Shown here: positions 39,796 through 50,043 of the stretch, piece after piece
How the letters are laid out: the number at the start of each line of letters is the position of its first letter
Numbering within the stretch: the stretch's first letter is position 1
NCBI RefSeq assembly: GCF_003946865.1
Contig: NZ_QXTH01000014.1
Location: 1 to 64,000 of the forward strand
Direction: 5' to 3'
DNA: 64,000 nt
Origin: Antribacter gilvus
GTDB lineage: Bacteria > Actinomycetota > Actinomycetes > Actinomycetales > Cellulomonadaceae
The notes under the pieces: model-generated
Database searches by the model: none
What the model was told of the DNA's origin: nothing
Seen by the model: only the letters and a program-made list of their open reading frames with translations
Position numbers and translations under genes: made by a program

Positions 39796-42700
39796 CTACG
39801 GCACCGCGCACGCCGCCGGGTCGTCGAAGTGGCCCGGCGTGGTCGGGAACGCCTTACCGGTCCCGTGCCCGTTGTTGTCCGACGGCTCCACCACAGCCAC
39901 CTCGACGAACGCCGAGCTGCCCGGGGTGGTGACGTCGTCCGCGTCCCGGCCCGCGCCGGCCGCGTAGGCGACCGCCCGCAGGAAGGACTTCATCGACGGG
40001 CTGTGCTGCCGGATGTCGTTCCAGCCTCCGTACGCCGCGTTGCAGTGCGAGTAGAGGTTGAAGGCGCCGTTCCAGTCGATGAGGCGGTCGTCCTGGTCGC
40101 TCGGACCGTTGGCCGTCTCGTTGCCCTGCATCACGTCACGGTCCCAGCCGCCGTAGATCCAGTCGGTGCCGTGGTGGTGCTGGTCGTTGCCCGGGTCGGC
40201 GTCGTCCGTGTCCGTCATGGCGAACCAGACGCACGGGTCCACGACCGTCCCTGGCACCTCGGCGGGTGCCCCCGAGACCGCGCAGGTGGTTCCCGGCGTG
40301 TCGGCCGAGCCCCGCGGGTTCCAGTCGAGGATGTCGGCGCCGAGCACGGAGTCCGTGCCCGTCCCGGCCACCGACGAGCCGCCGAACACCAGGTCGAGGT
40401 GCTCGTCCTGCGCCCCGCGGGCCGGCGACCCGTCGGCCAGGCCGCGCCCGCCCCAGACCACGTCGGAGCCGTTGCCGCCGAACAGGAAGTCGCCGCCGCT
40501 GTCACCGTTGGCGAGGTCGGCCCCCGCGCCGCCGAAGACCACGTCGTGGTCGTCGCCGCCGCGGATGCGGTCGTTCCCGCCCACCCGGAGGCCCGGGTAC
40601 GGCATGGGCTGGGCGTCGGTGTCGACCCAGGCCCGGTCCTCGACGTCGGACAGCAGGTCCACCCGCCGGTCCAGCGTCCCGGGCCGCAGGCCCGTGTACG
40701 ACTCCTGCGGGGTGCCGCTCACCGAGGTGGTGAACGTGCCCTCCGCCGCGGTGTCGATCCACTGGCCGACGACGCCGCCGCGGTCGCCCAGGATGGTGTC
40801 CTGGCCGCCCTCGCCCGACAGGGTGTCGTCGCCGAGCTCGCCGGTCAGGTCGTCGTTGCCGGCTCCGCCGGCCATGGTGTCGTTGCCGTCCTGACCCCAG
40901 AGCCGGTCGTCGCCGTCGCCGCCGTCGACCGTGTCACCGCCCCACGCGCCCGCGGGCTCGCAGGTCGTGCGGTCGGGCACCTCGGCGCAGAACCGGGTGG
41001 TGCCGTCCTGCCCGGCCGGGACCTTCGCCGGGTCGTGCAGCCGGACCGCGAACAGCCGGGCCGGGTACGCCGGGTCGGCCACGTCCACCGGGTAGCGGTC
41101 CGGCTCGACGCGGTCGGACCAGAGCCCGCCCGCCTCGACCGGGTCGCGGAGGAGCGTGCCGTCGTCGCCGAGCGCCACGTCGGACTCGCCGTCGCCCGCG
41201 ATGCGGTCGCCCGCGTCGCGGAACCCGGCCAGCGACGCGCCGCCGATCAGGTCGTCCTGCCCGTGCGGGCCGGTCTCCGGCTCGAGCGCTGCGGCGCCCG
41301 GCCAGGTCGCGACCGGCAGCGGCACCTCCACCACGCCCGACGCCGGCTCCCCCGCCTCGGTGAGCGTGAGCACCGGAAGGTCGCCGTAGATCACGTCGCC
41401 GGCGCCGTCGCCCTCCGCGTAGTCGTCGTGCGGCCCGCCGGTGATCGCGTCCCGCCCGTCCTGGCCCCACTGGACGTCGACGCCGTCGCCGCCCAGGAGG
41501 TAGTCGCCGCCGCCGAGCGGTGCGCCGAGGTCGTACAGGACCACGTCGCGCTGCCGCACGAGCGTGCCGTCCGTCGAGCTGCGCTCCAGCACCGAGGTGC
41601 CGGCGCCCTGACCGCGGAGGATCACGCCGTCGTCGCCGAGCGACGCGTCGTCGCCCGTGCCGCCGAAGACGTAGTCGCCCGCGTCCGGCTGACCGGTCGA
41701 CGCCGTGCTGCCCGTGCCGGGCTCGCTCGACGCCGGGGCCGCGGCCGGGGTGGTCGAGCCGCCGACGAGGTCGTCGTCGCCCGGGCCACCCTCGATCCAG
41801 TCGGTGCCCGGCCCGCCCTCGGCCGCGTCGTCGGCGTCGCCGCCCTGGACGCGGTCGGCGCCCGCCTGGCCGAGGAGCACGTCCTCGTCCGCCTCGCCCT
41901 GGAGGAGGTCGCCACCGGCGTCGGCCCCCGGTCCCTCGACCGGTCCGGCGTCGCCGCCGAGGTCGAGGAGGCGCAGCACCCGCGGCGCCTGGCTCGCGCG
42001 CTCGCGCCCGGCCAGCAGCGGGGTGACCGACGGCGGAGTGCCCGCCGCCACCGTGACCACCGCGTTGTCGCCGAGCGCGATGTCGCCCTCGGTGCCGCCG
42101 CGCACGACGTCGCCCTGGTCGGGCTGCCCGTCGGTGCCCGGCCCGCCGGGGACCGTGGTCCCGAGCGGGGTCACGGAGCCGCCGACCAGGTCGTCGCGCC
42201 CGGCGTCGCCGGTCACGGTGTCGGAGCCCCGGCCGCCGACGGCGAGGTCGTCGCCGTCACCGCCCGCGACCTCGGGGTCGTCGCCGCCCTGCGCGAGCAG
42301 GGCGTCGTCAGCCGGGCCGCCGCGGAGCACGTCCGGGCCGGAGGTCCCGGCCGGAGGCTCCGCCTCGGTGTCCAGCTCGACCACGGTGTGCGCCGCGGTC
42401 TCGCGGCCCACCAGGACCGGCGTCCCGGCCGGGTCGACGGCCGTCGGGACCACGGAACCGTTGTCGCCCAGCTGGACGTCGGCGCCCTCGCCACCCTCGA
42501 CCACGTCGTCCGCGTCGGGGGCGGAGAGGAAGGACCCGCCCACCAGCTCGTCGTCGCCGTTCTGGCCCAGCACCACGTCGGGCGTGCCGAGCGGGTTGGG
42601 CCCGCCCTCGAGGTGGTCGGCACCGTCGGCCCCCACGAGGAGGTCCGAACCGATGCCGCCGAACCCGAGGTCGGCGCCCGCGGCGCCGTAGAGCTGGTCG

Positions 42701-45700
42701 TCGCCGCCCGCCGTGGCAGGTCCGGCCAGGTCGAACGGCCGGTACCCGAGCGGGGCCCCGGCGTCGGCCGCGCCGTTGTCGCCGATCAGGGTGTCGGTGC
42801 CGGCGTCGCCGTAGAGGGCGTCGCCCGTGTCGGGCCGGCCCTCCGCACGCGTGCCGCCGACGAGCAGGTCCGCCTCGGCCCCGCCGAACAGCGAGTCCGC
42901 GCCGTCGTTGCCCTCGGCCACGTCGACGTGGTCGCCCGCGTAGACGACGTCCGCCCCCGCGTTGCCGTAGACCTCGTCGGTGCCCGCGTCGCCGTAGAGC
43001 GTGTCGACGTCGCTGCCGCCCCAGAGGTCGTCCGCGCCGTCGCCGCCGCCCACCACGTCGTTCCCGCCCTGGCCGCAGCCGCGGTCGTCCGCCTCCGCGA
43101 GGGTGGCGCGGTCGTTGCCGCCACCCGCCCGGACCACGTCCACGCCCCGGCCACCGGTGATGGTGTCCTGGCCGTCGTCCGCACCCGTGTCCGGGGCGAT
43201 CGGGACGGCGTCGGCGCCGGGGGTGTCGCCGTCGCTGGCGACCGGGTCGCCCGCGACGCACAGCTCCGCGGGCCGGTAGGCGTCGCCCCAGGCGTCCGCT
43301 CCCCCGTCGCCGCCGAGCAGGTGGTCGTTGCCCGCGCCGCCGACCAGCAGGTCGTGCGCCGCGGACTCGCCCGCCGGCAGGGTGTGCCGGGCGAGGCTGC
43401 GCACCGGACCGTAGCCGTCGCCGGGGTTGCTCGGCGCGCCCACGTCCGTGGGCTCGGCGAGCACGTAGTCGTCGTCAGGTCCGCCGAACACCTCGTCGCC
43501 GCCGAAGCCGCCCGCGAGGACGTCCTCGCCGGAGCCGCCGAACAGGTACGACGACGTCTCCTGGGAACCGAGCGACGACGACTGCACCAGGTCGACCTTG
43601 TCGGAGCCGATCACCACGTCCGACCCGGAACCGGTGTCGACGGTGTTGAAGCCGTCGACGCCCACGTCGTCGGGCGTGCCCGAGGCGTCCGCGAGCGCCG
43701 CGCGCTGCGGCTCCGTGAGGCCGCCGCCGGGCGTGTAGGTCGCTCCGCCGAGCTCGAGGAGCCCGCCGCCCGGGGCCGTGCCCGGGTAGAGCACGTCGTG
43801 GCCGGGGCCGCCGGTGAGAAGGTCGGGCCCGTCGCCGCCGACCAGGATGTTCGGCCGCGGCGTGCGCTGGTTGCCCTGCTCGCCGACGACGCCGAGGCGG
43901 TCCCTGCCGCCGTTGCCGAACGCGGTGTTGGTGCCGGTGCCGACGGCGACGGCGTCCTCGTCGTCACCGGTCGTGGTCCCCGCGGACGGGGAGCCGAGCG
44001 CGGTGGCGACGTTCTGCCCACCCACGGGGGTGGTGCTCTCGACCGGCAGGGTCGAGTCGCCGGCCGCGACGGAGTCGCCCTGGCCGGTGGTGACGCGGTC
44101 CTTGCCGGGGCCGCCGGCCACGCGGGCCGGGTTGCCGGGAGCGTTGGAGGTCGTCACGACGTCGTCGCCCTCGCGGGCGTCGACGTAGGCGGGGCCTTCG
44201 TCCGTCTTGATCTCGTCGGGCCCGGAGGAGCCGACGACGACCACGGGGGTCCGGAAGCCGGCCCGCAGGTCGGGGTCGTCGCGGTCGGAGTCACCGAAGA
44301 AGGTGAGGTGGAAGGGCGTGCCCGTGTCGCCGCCGTCGACCACCACGGTGGAGACGGGGCCCTCGAACTCCCGGACGATGCCGAGGCCCTCGACGGCGTA
44401 GCCGGTGACGGGGCGGTCGCCCTCGGTGCCGGCGTGGTGGTCGTGCCGCTCGTAGACCTTGAACACCTCGGGCTTGTCGCCCGACGGCGCCCAGGACCCG
44501 CCGCGCAGCCCGCCCGCCTTGCCGAGGTAGACGACGAGGACGTCGCCCGTGACCTCGCCGAGCTTCGGCGGCTCGGGCTCGCAGTCCGGCTCCGCGCTGA
44601 AGTCGAGGATGGTGACCTTGGCGATCGTCACGTCGAACGACACGGAGAAGATGCTGATGCCGATGGTGACGCCCAGCTCGAGGAACAGGTAGAGCTTGCC
44701 CTCGGTCCGGAAGAGGCAGATCGGGCTGATCTTGGCCTGGTCGCCGAACTCGCTGAAGCGGAACTTGCCGTCGTCGTTCGGGTCGTTCCAGTAGAAGGCG
44801 ACGGTGAGCCCGAAGCCGCCTCTGACGTCGACCCGGATGATGACGATGTTGAGCGACAGGCCTGCCGCTATCTCCCCGTAGAACTCGAGGACCGGGATGG
44901 ACCTGCCCTCGAGGTCGGTGGTGGCGAGGTAGAGGCCCTCGAAGATGTGCAGCGCGGAGCTCGCGCCGCCGCCCGCGCGTGCGGCCTCGATGGCCTGCCG
45001 GAACCCGAAGGTGTCGAACCCGAGGATGAGGCGGGCCTTGACCCCGGCCGCGCCGGAGAGGGTGATGAAGATCGGCGGCGGCGCGTACACCGGGCCGAAC
45101 GACTGCTCGAACGAGAAGCCGAGCTCGAGCGTGCCGGTGTCGAACCGGACGATCTCCACGTCTCCGTTGAGCAGCAGGTTGGCCAGCTGCTCCGGCTGCT
45201 CGAGGAGCGTGAACGTGAAGCCGAACCGGCCCTTCGGCGTGGTCTCGCTGACGCTGTCGGGGCCGAGCAGGCCTTGGACGGTCGCGGCCGTGGACCCACC
45301 AGGGACCGCCGCCGCGGTGAAGCCGCTCTTGAGGGTCTCGACCTGGTCGGGGGTGGCCGCCGTGGTCTTCGCCACCGCGCCGTCCACCTCCAGGTCGCCG
45401 ATGGGCAGGGGTATCCCGTCCCCGGAGGCCACGGCCTGGATCGCCTGGTCCACCTTCGCCACGGTCTGGACCACGCCCACCACCGTGTCGATCATCTGCG
45501 TGTCGGTGCCGCCCGTGAGCGTGTTGTACGCCTTGGCGATGCTCAGCAGCGTCACCGGGTCACCGCCCGCCATGGTCGACAGGTCGGTGAGCACGGGGAT
45601 CGGCGCCGACAGCGTCTCGATGATGGGACGCAGCGGGTCGAGGACCCGGTTCACCTCGTCGACCGCAGGCTTGATCTGCTCCTCGAGGAAGCTACCGAGG

Positions 45701-48700
45701 TCCAGGCTGATGTTGCGGAACGCGATGGACGGGGACGTGGAGACGTCGGGGTTGGGGTCGCCGAACGTCGGCGACGCCCCGGCCCCGGCGTCCGCGGACC
45801 AGGTCAGCTCGAAGTCCGTGGCGATGCCCGGCAGGGTCTGCCCGTTCACCAGCGGCGCCGCGACGAGGTTCCAGTCGATGTCCACCTCGAACTCGGCGCC
45901 GACGTGGACGACGTCGCCGGGAGCGGAGACGAGCTTGTCGAGCCGGACACCCTCGACGGGTGCGCCGGCGACGTCGATCTGCTCGCCCACGAGGTCCACC
46001 GAGAAGGAGCCGGAGAGCTCCTCCTTGGCCGGGTCGTTCTTCTCGACGCCGACCTGGAGGATGGCCAGCTCGGCCGTGAGGTCGTCGCCGCCGGCCACGG
46101 GGTCGAGCGAGACCGCTGCCCCGACGAAGGCCTCCGGGCGGCCGGGGTCGTCCTCGGTGGCGCCCTCGTTGCCCGTCAGGACCACGACGCCCGCCGTCTT
46201 GTCGAGGGCGATCTCGATACCGAACCCGTAGTCCAGCGAGGCCCGCAGGCCGCCGCCCGGGGAGTCGGCGCACGCGGCCGGGTCCTGCGCGCCCTGCACC
46301 GTGGAGGCCCGGAGCGCGAGGCCCGGGATCCCCAGGTCGAGCGGCACGACCTGGCACAGCTCGGGCTCGCCGCCCGGACCGTTCGGGTCGAAGTCCCAGT
46401 CCACGACGATCGCCTCGATGGCGAGCGGGTTCGTCGCGCCACAGCCGGTGACCTGCACCGGGGCGCCCGGGTCTGCGGGCGCTGCCACGGGGGTGGCCGT
46501 GCCGTCGTCGGAGAAGGTGGTGGTACCGGCGGCGACGTCGGCCACCTGCTCCCACGCCCCACCGTCGACCGACCGGAGCACGAGGTAGCCGCTCGCGCGG
46601 CCGTCCGCGACCCAGGTGACCTCGTTGCGGTTGTCGGCGCTGAGCGTGGCCTCGTTGTCCACGGCGTTGCTCTCGGCGGAGTACTGCGTCGGCGTCGTGC
46701 CCGCGCGGGCCACGACCACGTACCGGTAGTTCACCAGCGGGTCGCCCGACGGCGCGTCGACCACCGCCTGCGCGGTCACCCCCGTCGTCGCCTGGAGCAC
46801 GCCGCACTGCTCGCTCAGGGTGGCGCCGAGCGCCCCCTCGATCGCCGCCTTCGCGTCGGCGTAGGCCTGGCCGGACAGGTCACCGAGACCCTGGAGCGCT
46901 GCCTTCGCCTCGGCGACGACGTTCGCCGCCTCGACGAGCTGGTCGCCGAGCAACGGCACCTTGCCGCCGAGGCTCGCGGCCTGCAGCCCCTGCTCGACCA
47001 TCGTCAGGTAGGTGAGGATGCCGGAGGGCAGGTTGTTCATGTCGAACGGTGTCGAGTAGAGCAGCTGGGCGAGCGCGTCCGTGTCGGGGAGCGTCACGTC
47101 CAGCCCGGACCAGTCGCCGGTGAGCGTCCCCGGGGAGGGGAGGCTCAGCACGAGCGAGTTGCTGGTGTTCGACAGCGGCTGACCCAGCACGTACACCGGC
47201 AGGTCGGCGCAGAGCACCGCGCCTCCCGTGCACGCGTCGGTGCCCGCGACGGCGAGGTCGCCGCCGAGCAGGTCGCCCAGGGCGACGGCGCCGGTCTGCG
47301 AGAACGCTGCCGTGAGCCCGACGGCGCCGGTGACCGGGTCCGTCCCGGTGCCGAGCTGCGCGGTCAGGCCGGCGAGCGAGACGGCGAGCGAGCCCTCCAG
47401 GGTCGCCTGCGCCGAGGCCGTGATGTCCGGGTCGACGAGCCGGATCGCGTCGGCGCCGGTGGTCCAGGCTGCCGAGCCGAGCGGCACCGCGACGCCGGTC
47501 TCCACGTCGACAGCGGCGTGCACGTTCACCTGCCCGTTCGAGGAGGCGCCCACGAGCGGGATGCCGTCCAGGTCGAACGCGAGGGTCTTGCTCCGGTCGT
47601 AGGCACGCTCGAAGTCGACGTCGAGGACGACCGACGGCTCGCCCTCGATCTCGGTGAGCCGGACCGGGAGGTCCGTCTCGAGCGCCGCCTCCAGCGCGTC
47701 CACCGTCTCCTGGAGCGTGGTGGGCGGGTTGGTCACCAGCGCGTCCACCGCCTGGGTGAGCTTCGTGGACGTGGCCAGACCGCCGCCGTCGCCCGCGAGG
47801 ATCTCGGCCACGCTCGTCCCCGTGAGCGGGAGGCTCGCGTGAGCCGCATCGCCCATGATCGACGGCGACCGGAGGCCGGCGTCGAGCAGCGCCAGCACGT
47901 CGGCGAGCCGGCCCAGCAGGGCCCGCGGCTCGTTCACGTCGACGTCGAGCGCGAGAAGGTCGGCCAGCCCGCCGAGCTGCGGAGAACAGCCCGCCGGGAC
48001 GACCTCGATGGCGCAGGGCGGCACCGACCAGGTCGCCTCGCTCGGGAGGAAGCCCGGCATGCCGGTGACGGCGATGGTGCCGTTCGCCACGGAGGCCGCG
48101 ATGTTCAGGTCGACGTCGAGCAGCGCGTCGGCGTCGGCCCGGAGCTCCTCGAACACGTCGCTGACGGACCGGTACGTGGCGCTCCCGGCCGTCAGGGACA
48201 GCATCGGCTGGGCGTCGTCCTGCCGCCCCACCTCGATCTGGCCGCCCACGTCCACGCCGACGAAGCCCACCGAGCCGGCGGCGGCGACCGCCGTCGAGAC
48301 CGGGAAGTCCGCCGTCGCCGTGACGCCCCGCACCAGGGTGCGGTCCACGCCGATCGGGGTGATGTCGTAGTGCGTGACCGTCCCGTCAGGCCCTTCCACC
48401 GCGAGCGGCGGGTCGTGCTCCACCGGGGCGGAGAGGTCCAGGGCGAGCTCGATCTGTGCGGAGTAGTCGGGGCTGACCGTGGCCGTCGCCTGGGCGCCCA
48501 CCACGTCGCCGACGGACCGGCCGGTGCCGTCCGTCAGCACGTCGCCCAGCTCGACCAGACCCGGCTTCGCGTCGTTCTCGAGGCCCGTGTCGGGGGCCGG
48601 CGCGGGCGCATCGGCCAGGTCCTCCCCCGTGGCAGACCGGGCCAGCGACACGGTGTACGGGAGGCGCTTGGTCCCGGCGTCGTACGCGCCGACCTGGACG

Positions 48701-49809
48701 TCGATGCCCTCGGCGGCCTCGAGCAGGGTGAACAGCTCCTGCACGCTCGTCCACTCCGGCTGACCGTCGTTGGGGTCGACCACGCCGGCCTCGACAGGGT
48801 CGAGGTTGTCCTCGAGGAACGCCACGATCCGCTCGTTGAGCGCGAGGGCGTCGGCGAGGGTGCCGCGCATGAACGGCAGGTCGAGGTTCCCGCTGCCCGG
48901 GAGCTGCGCCCGCTGGAAGGCCGCGAGCGCCGACTTCACCAGCACCAGGCCCTCCGCCGTGTCGCGCACGGACATGGTGAGGAAGTCCTGGACGGCGCCG
49001 AACCCCGTGGGGGTCACGGTCAGCGTCGCCGGGTCCGTGAGGTCGGTCCAGGAGAACGCGACCTGGGCGGAGACGGGCTCCGCGAGCACGCTGCCCGACG
49101 ACGTCACGGCCAGGGTGCCACCCGCGGCCGCCGAGGCGAGCCCGACGGAGGCGAGGCCGGTCGCCGACCCGGCGGCCGACAGCTCGCCGTCGGTGGGCAG
49201 GCCGCCGGGGTCGTCGAACGCGAGGCGCCCGTCGCCGTCGGGGTCGCCGAGGCTGCCCGCGTACTGGGCGGTCAGGGTCACGGGCGCGGCCTCGGTGAGG
49301 TCCACCCCCAGGAGGCCGACGGACGCCGCGAGCGGCCCGGGGAGCCCGTCGAGCGCCACGCTCGCGGTGATCGCGGGCGCGTCGGGCCCGGAGGCGACGA
49401 CATGGCGGTACGGGCTGCCGTCGACGTCGGCGGTAGCGACCGTGAACGCGACGCTCACCGTCACGTCGGTCGTGATCGACCCCGGCTGGGACGACAGCGG
49501 GAAACCGGGCGCGAGCGTCAGGTACGTCGGCACGGCCTCGGTCACGGCGAGCGTGAACCGGTTGCCGTCCCGCGTCAGGTCGCCGCCCAGGGTGGGGTCG
49601 GCTCCGGCCAGCAGGGCGCCAGGGGCGACGCCCACCACGGGCAGGGGCTGCGTCAGCACCTCCGACGCCCCGATCCCGACGGCCCAGGCCGCCACCTGCT
49701 CGGCGAAGACGTCGTCCTCGTCGGCCACCGCGGGGGTGGCGACGAAGGCTGTCGCGACGAGTGACGCTGCCGTGGCCGCTCCGACGAGCGATCCGATCCT
49801 TCGAGACAT
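39796..49809 (-). CDS. Giant secreted protein with RTX-like Ca2+-binding repeats
   Basis: A 3,337-residue exported protein. The signal peptide is about 1-29 (ends TPAVADED). Residues ~30-1,850 are beta-rich, Val/Ala/Asp-rich repetitive sequence with no clear enzyme motif; a fibronectin-like segment lies near 1,060 (YRYVVVARAGTTPTQYSAES) and a hydrophobic helical patch near 1,640-1,700. From ~1,860 to ~3,250 there are dozens of nonapeptides such as GGPGHDVLYPG, GGAGNDHLLGG and GGDGDDRLWGQ, the Ca2+-binding hemolysin-type repeat. The end contains HHHGTDWIYGGWDRDVMQGN. No type I secretion genes are nearby; export is by Sec. ACAGGAG precedes ATG 49809. Surface adhesin, matrix or S-layer-like role is inferred. 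Confidence 0.87.
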   Translation of the reverse strand: MSRRIGSLVGAATAASLVATAFVATPAVADEDDVFAEQVAAWAVGIGASEVLTQPLPVVGVAPGALLAGADPTLGGDLTRDGNRFTLAVTEAVPTYLTLAPGFPLSSQPGSITTDVTVSVAFTVATADVDGSPYRHVVASGPDAPAITASVALDGLPGPLAASVGLLGVDLTEAAPVTLTAQYAGSLGDPDGDGRLAFDDPGGLPTDGELSAAGSATGLASVGLASAAAGGTLAVTSSGSVLAEPVSAQVAFSWTDLTDPATLTVTPTGFGAVQDFLTMSVRDTAEGLVLVKSALAAFQRAQLPGSGNLDLPFMRGTLADALALNERIVAFLEDNLDPVEAGVVDPNDGQPEWTSVQELFTLLEAAEGIDVQVGAYDAGTKRLPYTVSLARSATGEDLADAPAPAPDTGLENDAKPGLVELGDVLTDGTGRSVGDVVGAQATATVSPDYSAQIELALDLSAPVEHDPPLAVEGPDGTVTHYDITPIGVDRTLVRGVTATADFPVSTAVAAAGSVGFVGVDVGGQIEVGRQDDAQPMLSLTAGSATYRSVSDVFEELRADADALLDVDLNIAASVANGTIAVTGMPGFLPSEATWSVPPCAIEVVPAGCSPQLGGLADLLALDVDVNEPRALLGRLADVLALLDAGLRSPSIMGDAAHASLPLTGTSVAEILAGDGGGLATSTKLTQAVDALVTNPPTTLQETVDALEAALETDLPVRLTEIEGEPSVVLDVDFERAYDRSKTLAFDLDGIPLVGASSNGQVNVHAAVDVETGVAVPLGSAAWTTGADAIRLVDPDITASAQATLEGSLAVSLAGLTAQLGTGTDPVTGAVGLTAAFSQTGAVALGDLLGGDLAVAGTDACTGGAVLCADLPVYVLGQPLSNTSNSLVLSLPSPGTLTGDWSGLDVTLPDTDALAQLLYSTPFDMNNLPSGILTYLTMVEQGLQAASLGGKVPLLGDQLVEAANVVAEAKAALQGLGDLSGQAYADAKAAIEGALGATLSEQCGVLQATTGVTAQAVVDAPSGDPLVNYRYVVVARAGTTPTQYSAESNAVDNEATLSADNRNEVTWVADGRASGYLVLRSVDGGAWEQVADVAAGTTTFSDDGTATPVAAPADPGAPVQVTGCGATNPLAIEAIVVDWDFDPNGPGGEPELCQVVPLDLGIPGLALRASTVQGAQDPAACADSPGGGLRASLDYGFGIEIALDKTAGVVVLTGNEGATEDDPGRPEAFVGAAVSLDPVAGGDDLTAELAILQVGVEKNDPAKEELSGSFSVDLVGEQIDVAGAPVEGVRLDKLVSAPGDVVHVGAEFEVDIDWNLVAAPLVNGQTLPGIATDFELTWSADAGAGASPTFGDPNPDVSTSPSIAFRNISLDLGSFLEEQIKPAVDEVNRVLDPLRPIIETLSAPIPVLTDLSTMAGGDPVTLLSIAKAYNTLTGGTDTQMIDTVVGVVQTVAKVDQAIQAVASGDGIPLPIGDLEVDGAVAKTTAATPDQVETLKSGFTAAAVPGGSTAATVQGLLGPDSVSETTPKGRFGFTFTLLEQPEQLANLLLNGDVEIVRFDTGTLELGFSFEQSFGPVYAPPPIFITLSGAAGVKARLILGFDTFGFRQAIEAARAGGGASSALHIFEGLYLATTDLEGRSIPVLEFYGEIAAGLSLNIVIIRVDVRGGFGLTVAFYWNDPNDDGKFRFSEFGDQAKISPICLFRTEGKLYLFLELGVTIGISIFSVSFDVTIAKVTILDFSAEPDCEPEPPKLGEVTGDVLVVYLGKAGGLRGGSWAPSGDKPEVFKVYERHDHHAGTEGDRPVTGYAVEGLGIVREFEGPVSTVVVDGGDTGTPFHLTFFGDSDRDDPDLRAGFRTPVVVVGSSGPDEIKTDEGPAYVDAREGDDVVTTSNAPGNPARVAGGPGKDRVTTGQGDSVAAGDSTLPVESTTPVGGQNVATALGSPSAGTTTGDDEDAVAVGTGTNTAFGNGGRDRLGVVGEQGNQRTPRPNILVGGDGPDLLTGGPGHDVLYPGTAPGGGLLELGGATYTPGGGLTEPQRAALADASGTPDDVGVDGFNTVDTGSGSDVVIGSDKVDLVQSSSLGSQETSSYLFGGSGEDVLAGGFGGDEVFGGPDDDYVLAEPTDVGAPSNPGDGYGPVRSLARHTLPAGESAAHDLLVGGAGNDHLLGGDGGADAWGDAYRPAELCVAGDPVASDGDTPGADAVPIAPDTGADDGQDTITGGRGVDVVRAGGGNDRATLAEADDRGCGQGGNDVVGGGDGADDLWGGSDVDTLYGDAGTDEVYGNAGADVVYAGDHVDVAEGNDGADSLFGGAEADLLVGGTRAEGRPDTGDALYGDAGTDTLIGDNGAADAGAPLGYRPFDLAGPATAGGDDQLYGAAGADLGFGGIGSDLLVGADGADHLEGGPNPLGTPDVVLGQNGDDELVGGSFLSAPDADDVVEGGEGADVQLGDNGSVVPTAVDPAGTPVLVGRETAAHTVVELDTEAEPPAGTSGPDVLRGGPADDALLAQGGDDPEVAGGDGDDLAVGGRGSDTVTGDAGRDDLVGGSVTPLGTTVPGGPGTDGQPDQGDVVRGGTEGDIALGDNAVVTVAAGTPPSVTPLLAGRERASQAPRVLRLLDLGGDAGPVEGPGADAGGDLLQGEADEDVLLGQAGADRVQGGDADDAAEGGPGTDWIEGGPGDDDLVGGSTTPAAAPASSEPGTGSTASTGQPDAGDYVFGGTGDDASLGDDGVILRGQGAGTSVLERSSTDGTLVRQRDVVLYDLGAPLGGGDYLLGGDGVDVQWGQDGRDAITGGPHDDYAEGDGAGDVIYGDLPVLTLTEAGEPASGVVEVPLPVATWPGAAALEPETGPHGQDDLIGGASLAGFRDAGDRIAGDGESDVALGDDGTLLRDPVEAGGLWSDRVEPDRYPVDVADPAYPARLFAVRLHDPAKVPAGQDGTTRFCAEVPDRTTCEPAGAWGGDTVDGGDGDDRLWGQDGNDTMAGGAGNDDLTGELGDDTLSGEGGQDTILGDRGGVVGQWIDTAAEGTFTTSVSGTPQESYTGLRPGTLDRRVDLLSDVEDRAWVDTDAQPMPYPGLRVGGNDRIRGGDDHDVVFGGAGADLANGDSGGDFLFGGNGSDVVWGGRGLADGSPARGAQDEHLDLVFGGSSVAGTGTDSVLGADILDWNPRGSADTPGTTCAVSGAPAEVPGTVVDPCVWFAMTDTDDADPGNDQHHHGTDWIYGGWDRDVMQGNETANGPSDQDDRLIDWNGAFNLYSHCNAAYGGWNDIRQHSPSMKSFLRAVAYAAGAGRDADDVTTPGSSAFVEVAVVEPSDNNGHGTGKAFPTTPGHFDDPAACAVP

Positions 49810-49973
49810 GACGACTCCTGTGTCGTGCTGGGGATGACCTCGTACTGGGAGTGAGGCAGGAGTGGCCTGTTCGAGACGCCGTTGTTGTGATGAAGGTCAC
49901 TCACTTCTTTGGAGTGTTTGCCTGACCACGACAGACAGCCAACCGCTAGGGCGGAATTCACCCAGCGGGGCAC

Positions 49974-50017
49974 ACGACGGGGCCGAACCTTCCCTACGGA
50001 AGGTCCGGCCCCGTCGT
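49974..50017 (-). terminator. Terminator after the ricin-lectin GH43 gene
   Basis: Arms of 20 nt (49974-49993, 49998-50017) with loop CTAC pair throughout on the minus-strand RNA, with one G-U pair, 27 nt past the stop codon. Confidence 0.88.
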
Positions 50018-50043
50018 CGGACGCAGATCTGGTGCGTGACCTG

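Noticed and set aside
40800-44200. Dense short GC-rich repeats that look like a CRISPR-like or satellite array
   Set aside because: They are the coding repeats for Ca-binding nonapeptides (GGxGxDxxxG) in frame with the giant protein; spacing is irregular and there are no cas genes.
39829-49764. A 3,311-codon open frame on the plus strand opposite the giant repeat gene
   Set aside because: Antisense shadow of high-GC codon bias. It is Arg/Gly/Val/Ala/Asp noise with no domain, signal peptide or ribosome site, while the minus-strand frame has all of these.
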